A DNA stretch of 46,893 nucleotides from an uncultured Clostridium sp. (GCA_900540335.1 UQFC01000007.1:1-46893), one strand, 5' to 3'. Positions 9,543-17,745 are shown, numbered from the stretch's first letter. Program-made: numbers and translations. The notes: a model not told the origin generated them from the letters alone.

Positions 9543-9949
9543 TAAGAAGGAAAAGGATGGTTTCTGCACAATTTGGGGAGGAGATTTTGCATTTTAAGAA
9601 GGGAAAGGGTGGCTTCTGCACAATCTGGGGCTGAGATTTTGCATTTAAGGAGGGTAAAGGATGGATCCTGCACAATCTGGGGTTGAAATTTTGCATTTAG
9701 GGAGGAAAAAGTCGAATCCTGCACAATCCGGGGTTGAAATTTTGCATTTAGAGCCAGAAAAGTCGAATCCTGCACAATCTGGGGTTGAAATTTTGCATTT
9801 AAGAAGGAAAAAGTCGAATCCTGCATAATCCGGGGTTGAAATTTTGCATTTAAGAAGGAAAAAGCCGAATCCTGCACAATCCCAGGGACTGATTTTGCAT
9901 TTCAGGAGGGAAAGAGCGGATTCTGCACAATCCCAGCCAGGGTTTTGAA
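9543..9949. repeat. 51-bp tandem repeat array, eight units
   Basis: The element TGCACAAT (once TGCATAAT) recurs at 9565, 9617, 9669, 9720, 9771, 9822, 9873 and 9924. The spacings are therefore 52, 52, 51, 51, 51, 51 and 51 bp. Each unit continues with a C/T-GGGG-TTGAA type segment, then ATTTTGCATTT, then a purine-rich AAGAAGGAAAAAG linker. TGCACAAT and ATTTTGCA form an imperfect 8-bp inverted repeat within each unit, so each copy could fold into a small hairpin. The outer units are most diverged and the last is partial. There are no unique spacers, so this is not CRISPR. Because 51 is a multiple of 3, the minus strand shows artefactual 17-residue repeat frames. Its function is unknown. Confidence 0.9.
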
Positions 9950-9996
9950 GAAAGTTAAAATAAATGCGGAATACAAAAGACAGAACGCAGATTAGA

Positions 9997-10025
9997 TTGT
10001 AGGGGAAAAGGAACAGTGTTATAAT
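9997..10025 (+). promoter_or_regulatory. Promoter for the YjbR-like gene
   Basis: TTGTAG at 9997-10002 and a perfect TATAAT at 10020-10025 are separated by 17 bp. TGT just before the -10 adds an extended -10 element. Transcription would start near 10032, at the edge of a perfect palindrome. Confidence 0.75.
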
Positions 10026-10032
10026 ATGAAAG

Positions 10033-10056
10033 CAGGCAGGACATATGTCCTGCCTG
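10033..10056. promoter_or_regulatory. Perfect 24-bp palindrome at the transcription start
   Basis: CAGGCAGGACAT at 10033-10044 is immediately followed by its reverse complement ATGTCCTGCCTG at 10045-10056. It begins 8 bp after the -10 box, the classic place for a repressor operator. In RNA it could fold as a 10-bp stem with an ATAT loop at the 5' end of the message. No T tract follows, so it is not a terminator. Confidence 0.7.
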
Positions 10057-10059
10057 TTA

Positions 10060-10084
10060 CTGACAGGAAATGCACCATTGTCAG
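10060..10084 (+). other. Second inverted repeat in the same leader
   Basis: CTGACA (10060-10065) and TGTCAG (10079-10084) are perfect 6-bp arms around a 13-nt loop. It lies directly after the 24-bp palindrome, ahead of the ribosome binding site at 10105-10110. Confidence 0.4.
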
Positions 10085-10118
10085 AATATTCAAATAGAAG
10101 AGCCGGGGAGTGAAATAT

Positions 10119-10469
10119 TTGAAAAGGGAAGATATTTATGAATATGTAAAGAAGCGATATGGTACAGTTCCAGAATACCTTTGGAAGGACTCTCCCAAAA
10201 GTGCAGTGCTTCGTCACAGGAATGGAAAATGGTATGGGGTGCTGATGGAGGTTGAAAGATCCAGACTGGGATTGGAAGGAGATACAAAGGCAGACATTAT
10301 AGATGTAAAGTGTAACCCTGACATGGTCAGTTTTCTGACACAGAGCTGCGGATTCTTACCGGGATATCATATGAATAAAAATCACTGGATCACAATCCTG
10401 CTGGATGGAACTGTGAGTGAGGAAAAAATTTTAGATTTTCTGGACATGAGTTACGGCTTGGTTGAATAA
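10119..10469 (+). CDS. MmcQ/YjbR family protein
   Basis: This small cytoplasmic protein (116 residues) matches the MmcQ/YjbR family, whose fold resembles double-wing DNA-binding proteins but whose role is not established. Typical features are the N-terminal KREDIYEYVKKRYG, the YLWKDSP segment, the central HRNGKWYGVLM strand pair, and the late HWITILLDG followed by a short acidic helix. I chose TTG at 10119 because GGGGAG at 10105-10110 lies 8 nt upstream and homologues start near the KRED segment. An in-frame GTG at 10110 overlaps the ribosome binding site. It has its own promoter and a palindromic leader, suggesting regulated expression. Confidence 0.8.
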   Translation: MKREDIYEYVKKRYGTVPEYLWKDSPKSAVLRHRNGKWYGVLMEVERSRLGLEGDTKADIIDVKCNPDMVSFLTQSCGFLPGYHMNKNHWITILLDGTVSEEKILDFLDMSYGLVE

Positions 10470-10488
10470 AAGCATTAACAGAAGTGAG

Positions 10489-10535
10489 AGACAGGAAAAA
10501 TCTTATGAAAACAAGCGTTTAACGTTTTTCTGTCT
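10489..10535 (+). terminator. Possible terminator after the YjbR-like gene
   Basis: AGACAGGAAAAA (10489-10500) can pair with TTTTTCTGTCT (10525-10535) with one bulge. The U-rich part lies inside the stem and no T run follows, so termination activity is uncertain. Confidence 0.35.
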
Positions 10536-10590
10536 GAATCTTTGCATGGCTGAACTGTTGCTTCAAATCAGGTATGCCGGGGGAGATTCG

Positions 10591-10619
10591 TTTACATTTC
10601 TCAGGGATTATAGTATATT
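10591..10619 (+). promoter_or_regulatory. Promoter of the GT8-GT2-GT2 run
   Basis: TTTACA at 10591-10596 and TATATT at 10614-10619 have a 17-bp spacer. The hairpin at 10639-10670 lies in the resulting leader. Confidence 0.65.
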
Positions 10620-10638
10620 GTAAGTATTCATAATGAGA

Positions 10639-10670
10639 ATGCAGCAGAAGAGGGAGACATGCTGCTGCAT
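10639..10670 (+). other. Leader hairpin before the GT8 gene
   Basis: ATGCAGCAG (10639-10647) and CTGCTGCAT (10662-10670) form a perfect 9-bp stem with a 14-nt loop in the 5' leader. No T tract follows. It may stabilise the message or affect translation. Confidence 0.45.
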
Positions 10671-10701
10671 AGATTCAAAGTGCGGGAGATGATTGAGATT
10701 G

Positions 10702-11700
10702 ATGAAACAGAATGTTCTGGAAGTAGTTTACGCCTCAAATGATGGTTACGCCAGACATTTGGGCGTATCCCTTTGTTCACTGCTGGACAGAAATCAGGAT
10801 ATGGAGGAAATCCGGGTTCATATTTTAAGCATGGGAATTTCCGGGGAGAACCGGGCCCGCCTGCAGGGGCTGGCAGACAGATATAAGCGCAAGCTGGTTT
10901 TTGTGGAAATAGAAAATCTGGAAGATCGCTTTGATCATCCGGTGGATACGGGGGGCTATGATATCAGCATTATGCTGCGCCTTTTTATGGCAGAGGCGCT
11001 GCCTGAGGATTTGGATCGGGTGCTGTATCTGGACTGTGATACTGTGGTGGCTCAGTCCTTAAAGCATCTGTGGAATGTCCATCTGGGAGACAAGATTGCA
11101 GGCGCTGTCATGGAGCCTACGATTTATAAAGAAGTGAAGGAATCGATTGGACTGGGGCCGGAGGACGGGTATTTTAATTCCGGTGTACTTCTGGTGAATT
11201 TGAAGAAATGGCGGGAGGAGAATATTCAGGAGCAGCTTCTGGAATTCTGGAAGGAAAAGGGCGGAAAGCTGTTTGCCAGCGATCAGGATGTGATCAACGG
11301 AACCTTGAAGGGAAGAATTCTGCCGCTTCCTCCCAGATATAACTTTTTTACCAATTACAGGTATTTTTACTACAGGAGTCTGCTTCGGGTGTCTCCTTCC
11401 TATCGGGCCGTTACCTGGGCTGAATTCCGGGAGGCAAAGCGCCATCCCTTTGTGATTCATTACATGGGGGATGAACGGCCTTGGATTGCGGGAAATCTGA
11501 ATCATTACCGGAAAGCCTATGAGCGGTATCTGGCTCAGACAGAGTGGGTCGGAACGCCAAAGGAAAAGGGAAAGAGACTGTATATGCTGGCATATCACGG
11601 GCTGGATTATCTGACGGCTTTGTGTCCGCCGGCCCGGTTTGCGATCAGCCGGAGAATGGGAATGCGCTTTGTAGAGAACAGAAAGAAAGACAGAAAATAA
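10702..11700 (+). CDS. Family 8 glycosyltransferase
   Basis: This is a retaining nucleotide-sugar glycosyltransferase of the GT8/LgtC-like type, acting in the cytoplasm on glycan precursors. The N-terminal VVYASNDGYARHLGVSL segment, the DxD metal-binding motif in YLDCDTVV, a YFNSGVLLVNL segment and a late HYMGDERPW are all typical. The length of about 332 residues fits the family. ATG at 10702 is used; a TTG at 10693 sits closer to GGGAG at 10684-10688 and would add three residues, so the exact start is open. It begins a three-gene run of glycosyltransferases on one promoter. Donor and acceptor cannot be read from sequence. Confidence 0.88.
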   Translation: MKQNVLEVVYASNDGYARHLGVSLCSLLDRNQDMEEIRVHILSMGISGENRARLQGLADRYKRKLVFVEIENLEDRFDHPVDTGGYDISIMLRLFMAEALPEDLDRVLYLDCDTVVAQSLKHLWNVHLGDKIAGAVMEPTIYKEVKESIGLGPEDGYFNSGVLLVNLKKWREENIQEQLLEFWKEKGGKLFASDQDVINGTLKGRILPLPPRYNFFTNYRYFYYRSLLRVSPSYRAVTWAEFREAKRHPFVIHYMGDERPWIAGNLNHYRKAYERYLAQTEWVGTPKEKGKRLYMLAYHGLDYLTALCPPARFAISRRMGMRFVENRKKDRK

Positions 11701-11718
11701 CACGCTTGGAGGGAAAAC

Positions 11719-12690
11719 ATGATTACAGTATTAATGGCAGCCTGGCAGGGAAAAAAGTATTTGGAGCAGCAGCTGGACTCCATTCTGGCCCAGACGGTTC
11801 CTGTTCGGATCTGGGTGTCTGATGACGGCTCTGATGACGGAACCAGGGAGCTTCTGGAGCAGTATTGTGAATGGTATCCGAAGCAGGTGTTTTTATATTC
11901 CAGAGAGAATTCCGGAGAAAACGGAGCTGCCGGGAATTTCTTCTGGCTTCTGTCTCTGGCTGCAAAGGAAGGAAAAAGCGATTATGTCATGCTGAGTGAT
12001 CAGGATGATGTCTGGTTCCATCATAAGGTGAAAACACTTCTGAGAAGAATGAAGCAGCTGGAAAAGGGACTGGGAGAGAACTGCCCCATTCTTGTTCATT
12101 CCGATATGGAGGTGACGGACAGCCAGCTGAATGTCCTGGATTCCAGCTTTTTCCACTATTCCCACATCAACCCCACAAGAAGTACATTCGGGGAGATTCT
12201 GGTGGAAAATCCGGTAACAGGGGGCGCTCTGATGATGAACCGGTCTCTGCTTAAACTCCTGGAAAAGGAACCGGTATCCTGTTTTATGCATGACTGGTGG
12301 ATTGCGCTGACAGCGTCCTGTTTTGGTGTGATTGATTTTGTGCCGGAGGCTCTTTCCCAGTATCGCCAGCACGGGGACAATGTTCTGGGAGCCAGGGCGT
12401 CAGGCAGTCTGAAGGACTGCAGAGAGCGGCTGAACCGCCAGAAAGAGGTAGAGGAGAATTACCGGAAAATGATAGAGCAGGCCAGGGCCTTTGGAAAGAT
12501 GTTCTGGCGGCAGCTGGACGGGCGGCAGAGAATGATTCTTCGGGCTTATCTGGCTCTTCCATATCAGTCTGTAGCCGGGCGGTGCCAGAATATTGTCAGA
12601 AACCGGTTTTTCAAAAGCTCCCGGGTGCAGACGGCGGCTATGTGCGTGACAATGCCTCATGCAGGGGAAAAAAGGAAAGAGAAAAAATGA
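11719..12690 (+). CDS. Family 2 glycosyltransferase (rhamnosyltransferase-like)
   Basis: This 323-residue inverting GT2 enzyme resembles the RgpB-type rhamnosyltransferases of Gram-positive cell-wall polysaccharides. The GT-A core is clear: DDGSDDGT at 35-42, LSDQDDVW at 92-99 (metal site), GGALMMNR near 168-175 and HDWW at 191-194, followed by a YRQHGDNV segment. GGAGG precedes the ATG. It sits 18 nt after the GT8 gene and overlaps the next gene by 4 nt (ATGA), so the three are translated together. Rhamnose as donor is an inference from family resemblance. Confidence 0.87.
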   Translation: MITVLMAAWQGKKYLEQQLDSILAQTVPVRIWVSDDGSDDGTRELLEQYCEWYPKQVFLYSRENSGENGAAGNFFWLLSLAAKEGKSDYVMLSDQDDVWFHHKVKTLLRRMKQLEKGLGENCPILVHSDMEVTDSQLNVLDSSFFHYSHINPTRSTFGEILVENPVTGGALMMNRSLLKLLEKEPVSCFMHDWWIALTASCFGVIDFVPEALSQYRQHGDNVLGARASGSLKDCRERLNRQKEVEENYRKMIEQARAFGKMFWRQLDGRQRMILRAYLALPYQSVAGRCQNIVRNRFFKSSRVQTAAMCVTMPHAGEKRKEKK

Positions 12691-13574
12691 AGGTCAATGC
12701 AGTAATTTTAAATTACAATGATGCAGATACAGTCGAGACTCTGGTTCACAGTATTTGTGGATATGAGAGTCTGGAACATATTATTCTTGTGGATAATCAT
12801 TCTCAGGATGATTCCAGACAGAGGCTTCAGCAGCTGGCCCGGGAAAATGAAAAAATCCAGCTGGTATTTCTGGAGGAAAACGGAGGATATGGAAAGGGAA
12901 ATAATGCCGGAGTCCGTTTTGCAGTAAGGGAAAACCAGGCGGATTATGTGCTGATCTCCAATCCGGATGTGGTGTTTTCTGAGAAATGTCTGAAGAAAAT
13001 GCTTCATGTTTTTGAATCCCACCCGGATGTGGCGGCGGTGACGGCCCGGATGGAGGATGCCCGGTACGGAACCCAGAAAAATGCCTGGCCTTTGAGGGGC
13101 TTTTGGGGAGAGCTGCTTTCCATGGGGCCTGTAAGCAGACGTTTGTTCCGGCCGTTTCTTGAGTATCCGGAACGCCGTTTCCAAGGGAAAAAGGCCGTGT
13201 ATACAGATGCGGTTCACGGCTCTCTTTTTCTGGTTGACGGAAAGAAATTTCTGACCTGCGGCGGATATGATGAGGGGATTTTTCTTTATCAGGAGGAGGC
13301 AGTGCTGGCACAGCGTTTTCGGAAGGCAGGATACCGAAGCGTGCTTTTATTAAACTGCAGCTATCGCCATGAGCATTCGGTATCTATCAGTAAATCCTTT
13401 CAGGGAGAACTGGAACGGCAGCGTCTGAGAGAGGAAAGTGTGCTGTACTATATGCAGAATTATCTGTCTGCAGGTGCATGGAAAATCAGGGTTGCGAAAT
13501 GCTGGTTCTGGGGAATTCGGATGGAAATTCGGGCAGTCAGGATGGCGGAGGCGGTCCTAAAGAGAAAAGAATAG
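12687..13574 (+). CDS. Family 2 glycosyltransferase (WbbL-like)
   Basis: This 295-residue GT2 enzyme has DNHSQDDS at 36-43, GGYGKGNNAG at 66-75 and SNPDV at 91-95, the signature of the WbbL/RfbF-like rhamnosyltransferase group. A later FLYQEEAVLAQR carries the likely catalytic acidic residues. The ATG at 12687 overlaps the previous stop by 4 nt; a longer frame starting at 12582 would run far into the upstream gene and is rejected. It ends the glycosyltransferase run and is followed by a hairpin facing the minus-strand block. Confidence 0.87.
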   Translation: MKVNAVILNYNDADTVETLVHSICGYESLEHIILVDNHSQDDSRQRLQQLARENEKIQLVFLEENGGYGKGNNAGVRFAVRENQADYVLISNPDVVFSEKCLKKMLHVFESHPDVAAVTARMEDARYGTQKNAWPLRGFWGELLSMGPVSRRLFRPFLEYPERRFQGKKAVYTDAVHGSLFLVDGKKFLTCGGYDEGIFLYQEEAVLAQRFRKAGYRSVLLLNCSYRHEHSVSISKSFQGELERQRLREESVLYYMQNYLSAGAWKIRVAKCWFWGIRMEIRAVRMAEAVLKRKE

Positions 13575-13604
13575 AATGTTGCAGGTATCTAAAAAGGGTA
13601 GCAT

Positions 13605-13649
13605 GGTACAGAGCCATGAAATAAACATTTTGTTTCATGGCTCTGTGCC
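13605..13649. terminator. Long inverted repeat between convergent units
   Basis: GG-ACAGAGCCATGAAA (13605-13621) pairs with TTTCATGGCTCTGT-CC (13633-13649) in a stem of about 16 bp. It separates the plus-strand glycosyltransferase run from the minus-strand ureide operon. Neither side has an immediate T tract, although TTTTT occurs a few bases beyond on the minus strand. A bidirectional terminator is the likely role. Confidence 0.65.
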
Positions 13650-13656
13650 GTATTAA

Positions 13657-14046
13657 TTATTCGATGACGGTTGCAATTGCTTCAATTTCAATCATCATAC
13701 CATTATTAAATTTTCCAATTTCCATAGTACTTCTAGCAGGTGGATCTTCGGGAAAGAATTCTTTATATGTCTCATTAAATATCTGAAATTGGTCAATATC
13801 TGATACAAATACTAAAGTTTTAAATACATGTTGTAAATCAGAACCTGCTTCTTTTAAAATTTGATCCATGTTTTTCAGAATTTGTCTTGTTTGCGCTACA
13901 ATATCACCAGGGGCAATGAGTTGCTGTGTAGCAGGATCATGAGCAGTGATTCCGGCAGTGAAAATAAGATTACCAACCCGAAATGCTTGCGAATACCAGC
14001 CGCCAGGGGCAGGGGCTTTTGTAGTTGTAATTTTTTGAGCTTTCAT
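13657..14046 (-). CDS. ridA: RidA family enamine/imine deaminase
   Basis: RidA proteins (YjgF/YER057c/UK114) are small trimeric hydrolases that remove reactive enamines and imines; relatives such as RutC act in nitrogen-base catabolism. The segments APAPGGWYSQA near the N-terminus, FTAGITA, and a C-terminal MIEIEAIA are visible. The conserved family Arg is present in PPARSTMEI. I chose the Met at 14046, giving 129 residues, the usual size; two in-frame ATGs at 14064 and 14058 would extend it, and the 14064 start is nearly coupled to the upstream stop. As the last gene of the ureide operon, it probably handles an unstable intermediate of that pathway. Confidence 0.88.
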   Translation of the reverse strand: MKAQKITTTKAPAPGGWYSQAFRVGNLIFTAGITAHDPATQQLIAPGDIVAQTRQILKNMDQILKEAGSDLQHVFKTLVFVSDIDQFQIFNETYKEFFPEDPPARSTMEIGKFNNGMMIEIEAIATVIE

Positions 14047-14065
14047 ATTGTTTACCATCTCCATA

Positions 14066-15319
14066 TTATATTTTGTCCATCATACAAAGCTTTTTAATAG
14101 TTGAATAGAGAACTTCTGCGCCATTGGCTAAATCATCTTTAGTTGTATATTCATCAGGACAATGGCTAACGCCGTTATTTGAACTTCGCAGAAAAATCAT
14201 TGCCATTGGATATAAACGTCCCATTTGCATGGCATCGTGGGCCGGGTAGCTCACCATATGCATGTATGGGATATTATTTTCTTCTGCACTTTCAGCAATG
14301 AGCTTTTTTAGTGTTGGATGACAATGGCAGGGCGCGGTGCCAATAGTAGAGCGAATTTCGTATGTTAGGCCACGTTTTTTGCATTGATTGTCAGCAAAGG
14401 AAACAGTATCCTGATAAAGCTGTGTCCAGATATCATCATTTACTTCGCGGAAATCTATGGAAAAGGTAACTTCATTCGCTACAATATTGTGTTCATTGGG
14501 AATAACCTGAACATATCCTACAGTGCCTCGAGTTGTGGAGCCAGATTGCAAGGCTAATCGTTCTATTTCGCAGGCGGTTTCTGCAGCGGCAGCGAATGCA
14601 TCGTGGCGATCCTCCATAGCCATGCCACCTGCATGAGCAGATTCTCCATGATAAGTAATGTAAAACTGGTGAATTCCGGCAATATCGTCTACTACGGCCA
14701 AGGGCAATCCATGTTTCAAGAGATACTTGCCTTGTTCGATATGAAGTTCAATAAAAGCAAAATAATCTTCTTTTTTTAGAAGAGAACCTTCAAAATTATC
14801 TGGTTCCAGATTCATATCATATTCGATCATAGCCTGTTTCATCGATTTTCCAGTATTTCGATCAAAAGATGTTTCTGCAAAATCATGAGGGAGCATTCCA
14901 CAAATTGCTTTACTTCCGAAATGACCGCCTAGAAACTGACTGGCTTCTTCATTGATAAATGCGATCATTTCAATTGGTCGTTTAGGACGAAAATGATTTT
15001 CTTTCATAGTAGTAAGTACTTCAAGGGCGGTCATTATGCCTGCCAAGCCATCAAATTTTCCGCCCATAGGCACTGTATCAAAATGAGATCCTGTCAAAAC
15101 AGGCGGAAGATTTTCTTCACCTTCATATCTTCCGTAGATATTGCCGACTGTATCAATTCGGACAGTCAGACCAGCTTCTTTCATCCATTTGATTAAGAGA
15201 AGGCTAGCTTTGCGATATTCAGATGTCCAAGCAAAACGACTGATGCCACCTCTTGGATCACGGCCAAATTCGCCTATTTCCTGTTCTCTGTTCCATAATC
15301 GTTCTCTATTAATATTCAT
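14066..15319 (-). CDS. Allantoate amidohydrolase / N-carbamoyl-amino-acid hydrolase
   Basis: This is an M20-family dinuclear metal amidohydrolase of the AllC/AmaB/beta-ureidopropionase group, which hydrolyses N-carbamoyl or ureido bonds. The metal-site motif GSHFDTVPMGGKFDG at 77-91 supplies His79, Asp81 and Asp90; NEEASQF follows at 123-129 and ELHIEQG at 191-197 (His193). The N-terminal GRDPRGGISRFAWT also resembles AllC. The start at 15319 has GGAGGTG upstream; the frame is open 35 codons further, into the preceding gene, which I reject. The length of 417 residues is normal. Adjacency to an allantoinase-like enzyme favours allantoate as substrate, but N-carbamoyl amino acids remain possible. 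Confidence 0.85.
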   Translation of the reverse strand: MNINRERLWNREQEIGEFGRDPRGGISRFAWTSEYRKASLLLIKWMKEAGLTVRIDTVGNIYGRYEGEENLPPVLTGSHFDTVPMGGKFDGLAGIMTALEVLTTMKENHFRPKRPIEMIAFINEEASQFLGGHFGSKAICGMLPHDFAETSFDRNTGKSMKQAMIEYDMNLEPDNFEGSLLKKEDYFAFIELHIEQGKYLLKHGLPLAVVDDIAGIHQFYITYHGESAHAGGMAMEDRHDAFAAAAETACEIERLALQSGSTTRGTVGYVQVIPNEHNIVANEVTFSIDFREVNDDIWTQLYQDTVSFADNQCKKRGLTYEIRSTIGTAPCHCHPTLKKLIAESAEENNIPYMHMVSYPAHDAMQMGRLYPMAMIFLRSSNNGVSHCPDEYTTKDDLANGAEVLYSTIKKLCMMDKI

Positions 15320-15320
15320 T

Positions 15321-16691
15321 TTATATTTCACCTCCATAATCAGGCTGTATAAATTGTCCATATCCGTTTTCAGCCAGAATATGTTCCTGTTCATAAACCT
15401 TTTTTCCCCGAACAAATGTGGCAACTATTTTGCAGTTTACAGTTCGACCTTGATATGGAAAACGGGTACTTTTTGTTTTAGAGAAACTATTTCTGCGATC
15501 AATAGTCCAGGACTGATTTGGATTTACGATGGTTATATCGCCGTCTGAACCAATGTGGATGCTTCCTTTACGGGGATAAAGACCAAAACGCTTAGCACTA
15601 TTTGTAGAAGATAGTTTTGCAAATTGAATAGGACTCATACCGCGCTTTAATACTGCCTCATCAAACATAAGAGGAAAAGCTGTATCGATAGAAGGAGCAC
15701 CGCCAATGACATCCCATTTGTTTCCGGTTTCCGGTTCTTTATCAATAGATGGATAGGGGGCATGATCTGTAGCAAGGTAATCAATCGTACCATCCATAAG
15801 ATAATTCCACATTTTTTCCATGCGTTTTTTATCTCTTAAAGGTGGCTGAATTAGCGCATATGTATCAAAAGAAGCAGCATTTTCTAAATTTAGAAGGAAG
15901 TAGTGTGAACAACTTTCAACTGTGATATCAACACCCTCTTTCCGCGCCTTTTTGATTAATTCAGCACCTTCAGGAATGGAAAGATGACAAATATGTACAG
16001 GACATCCTGTTTCTTTAGAAAATAGGATAATCTGGTTGATAGCGGCTAATTCTGCATAATAGGGACGGGCCTTATCCTGTAGTTCTATGCTCCATGGATA
16101 TTGTCGATAATATTTGGTGAGTTCGGTAACAATAACAGGATCTTCCGCATGAAATCCCAAAATTCGATGTAGCTTTTTGGTTTTTTTCATGGCTTCCATT
16201 TGCAGCTGCAGATTAAGCCACGGAAAGGTAGGACCTGCATCTAGGGTAAAAGCTTTGAATGCAATACAGCCCTCTGCCTTTAGTTCATCTAGATGGTTAA
16301 AATTATCTGCAGTTGCTCCTGCCCAGAGGGCATAATCTATAATAGAACTGTTTTGTGCAAGTTCTTTTTTTAATAAAAAGTGTTCTTTTGTAGTAGAAGC
16401 AGGATTACTGTTGGGCATTTCCATAATACAGGTAAATCCGCCGCTGGCAGCAGCTTGGGTACCATGAAAAAAATCTTCTCGGTAATTAGCTCCTGGTTCA
16501 AAAAAATGTGTGTGAGTATCAATGGCTCCAGGCATTACATAACACTCAGAAGCATCAAAAACCTCCTTTGCAGACCATTTTTCTGAATCAAAGATAGCTG
16601 CTATTTTACCATGAGAAATGCCTATGTTTTTATGGACAATTTCCTGCTCCAAAACGACTAGGCCATTTTCAATAACAAGATCGAATTCCAT
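15321..16691 (-). CDS. allB: Allantoinase-like cyclic amidohydrolase
   Basis: This metal-dependent cyclic amidohydrolase belongs to the allantoinase/dihydropyrimidinase/dihydroorotase superfamily and opens a ring amide, here probably allantoin to allantoate. The binuclear site is complete: His60 and His62 in DTHTHFFEPG, the carboxylated Lys146 in FKAF, His181 in GFHAED, His236 in CHLS and Asp309 in ATDHAP. These positions are close to those of E. coli AllB as I recall them. ESCSHYF, MFDEAVLKRGMS and a C-terminal YQGRTVN also echo AllB. GGAGG precedes the ATG; the stop is 1 nt from the next start. A hydantoinase or dihydropyrimidinase role is the main alternative. Confidence 0.82.
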   Translation of the reverse strand: MEFDLVIENGLVVLEQEIVHKNIGISHGKIAAIFDSEKWSAKEVFDASECYVMPGAIDTHTHFFEPGANYREDFFHGTQAAASGGFTCIMEMPNSNPASTTKEHFLLKKELAQNSSIIDYALWAGATADNFNHLDELKAEGCIAFKAFTLDAGPTFPWLNLQLQMEAMKKTKKLHRILGFHAEDPVIVTELTKYYRQYPWSIELQDKARPYYAELAAINQIILFSKETGCPVHICHLSIPEGAELIKKARKEGVDITVESCSHYFLLNLENAASFDTYALIQPPLRDKKRMEKMWNYLMDGTIDYLATDHAPYPSIDKEPETGNKWDVIGGAPSIDTAFPLMFDEAVLKRGMSPIQFAKLSSTNSAKRFGLYPRKGSIHIGSDGDITIVNPNQSWTIDRRNSFSKTKSTRFPYQGRTVNCKIVATFVRGKKVYEQEHILAENGYGQFIQPDYGGEI

Positions 16692-16704
16692 AAATTCCTC
16701 CGTA

Positions 16705-17727
16705 TTATTTTAAATTCATAGAACCGAGGGGATCAAGGATTTTTATAATGTTTTCATCATGAATATTGTCAGAAGTTACCAGAACATAATCATTTTCAAT
16801 AAATTCTGGAAACTCTGCTTGTCCATTAGCGGCAGCTATTGCCTGTTTTACAGAATTATAACCGAGCCCATATGGATTTTGAGAAACCATGCCCTGAAGA
16901 ACTCCGTCATATACATATTGGATCAATGCTTCTGAGGTATCATAGCCAAAAATTAAAAGGTCATTTCTTCCTTCATTTTTTATAGTTTGACATACTCCCT
17001 CAGTGGTTCCTTCATTTACCATAAAGATTCCTTTCAAATCCGAATTTTCCAAAAGTAAATCCTGAGTGGTATTTGCTGTTTTTTCTAAGTCTCCATCTGT
17101 ATAGAACGGACCGATACATTCAAAGCCTTCTTTTTTAGTAAGGGTATCCATAAAGCCTTTTTCGCGTTGCTGAATAACGGCATTTCCTGCATTAGTTGAA
17201 ATTACAGCAAATTTTCCTCCATCTGGACAATTTTGGATCATGTATTCTGCAACAGCGCTGGATGCTTTGTAGTGGTCTACAGATACACTTGTTGTTACAA
17301 CAGAAGAATCAAGGCCACAATCCCATGCAATTACTGGAATATCCAAAGACTGAAGTAAATCACTTACAGCATCTGCATTAGTGGCAGAAATAGCAAGAGC
17401 ATCAATGCCTGTTACAAGCATATCCTCTACAATTTTTCTTTGTCCGGTACCATCGGTATCTGTTGTTGTACCTTGGTAATTTATGGTATATCCTGCTTCT
17501 GAAGCAGCATCAGTGGCACCTTTCTGGACATAGTCATAAAATACAAATAAGGTAGACTGTGGAATAAGTCCGATTGTCATAGTTTTTTCTGAAGTAGCTA
17601 ATGTTTCTGTTTTGTCGGCAGTGGATGTTTCGGCAGGAGTTTCGTTGTTAGAATTGGCACATCCGATTAGTGAAAGAGCCATAATCCCCGCCAATACGAT
17701 TCCGTTCCATTTTTTCATTTTCTTCAT
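16705..17727 (-). CDS. Sugar-type ABC transporter solute-binding lipoprotein
   Basis: This is a membrane-anchored extracellular binding protein of the ribose/galactose type (periplasmic-binding-protein-like I fold). A lipoprotein signal ends in LSLIGC with Cys near residue 23, followed by a Thr/Glu-rich linker. Two lobes follow, with ALAISATNADAV and IPVIAWDCG in the first and FGYDTSEALIQYVYDG in the second, all typical of RbsB relatives. GAAGGAGAGG precedes the ATG at 17727. It is encoded just after its permease and ATPase. Given the enzymes downstream, the ligand may be a ureide or N-glycosylated base rather than a simple sugar; that is inference. Confidence 0.9.
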   Translation of the reverse strand: MKKMKKWNGIVLAGIMALSLIGCANSNNETPAETSTADKTETLATSEKTMTIGLIPQSTLFVFYDYVQKGATDAASEAGYTINYQGTTTDTDGTGQRKIVEDMLVTGIDALAISATNADAVSDLLQSLDIPVIAWDCGLDSSVVTTSVSVDHYKASSAVAEYMIQNCPDGGKFAVISTNAGNAVIQQREKGFMDTLTKKEGFECIGPFYTDGDLEKTANTTQDLLLENSDLKGIFMVNEGTTEGVCQTIKNEGRNDLLIFGYDTSEALIQYVYDGVLQGMVSQNPYGLGYNSVKQAIAAANGQAEFPEFIENDYVLVTSDNIHDENIIKILDPLGSMNLK

Positions 17728-17745
17728 GTTGTACCTCTCCTTCTT

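Noticed and set aside
9330..9545. 71-codon plus-strand gene after glnN
   Set aside because: Start lies inside the hairpin, with no ribosome binding site and no recognisable protein character.
9543..9949. CRISPR array
   Set aside because: The whole 51-bp unit is repeated; there are no constant repeats alternating with unique spacers, and no cas genes are present.
9542..10217. Minus-strand repeat proteins in the array
   Set aside because: The frames follow from the unit length, lack ribosome binding sites, shift at the 52-bp units and overlap the promoter and leader of the YjbR-like gene.
10639..10670. Terminator before the GT8 gene
   Set aside because: The stem has no following T tract and lies downstream of the promoter, so a leader hairpin fits better.
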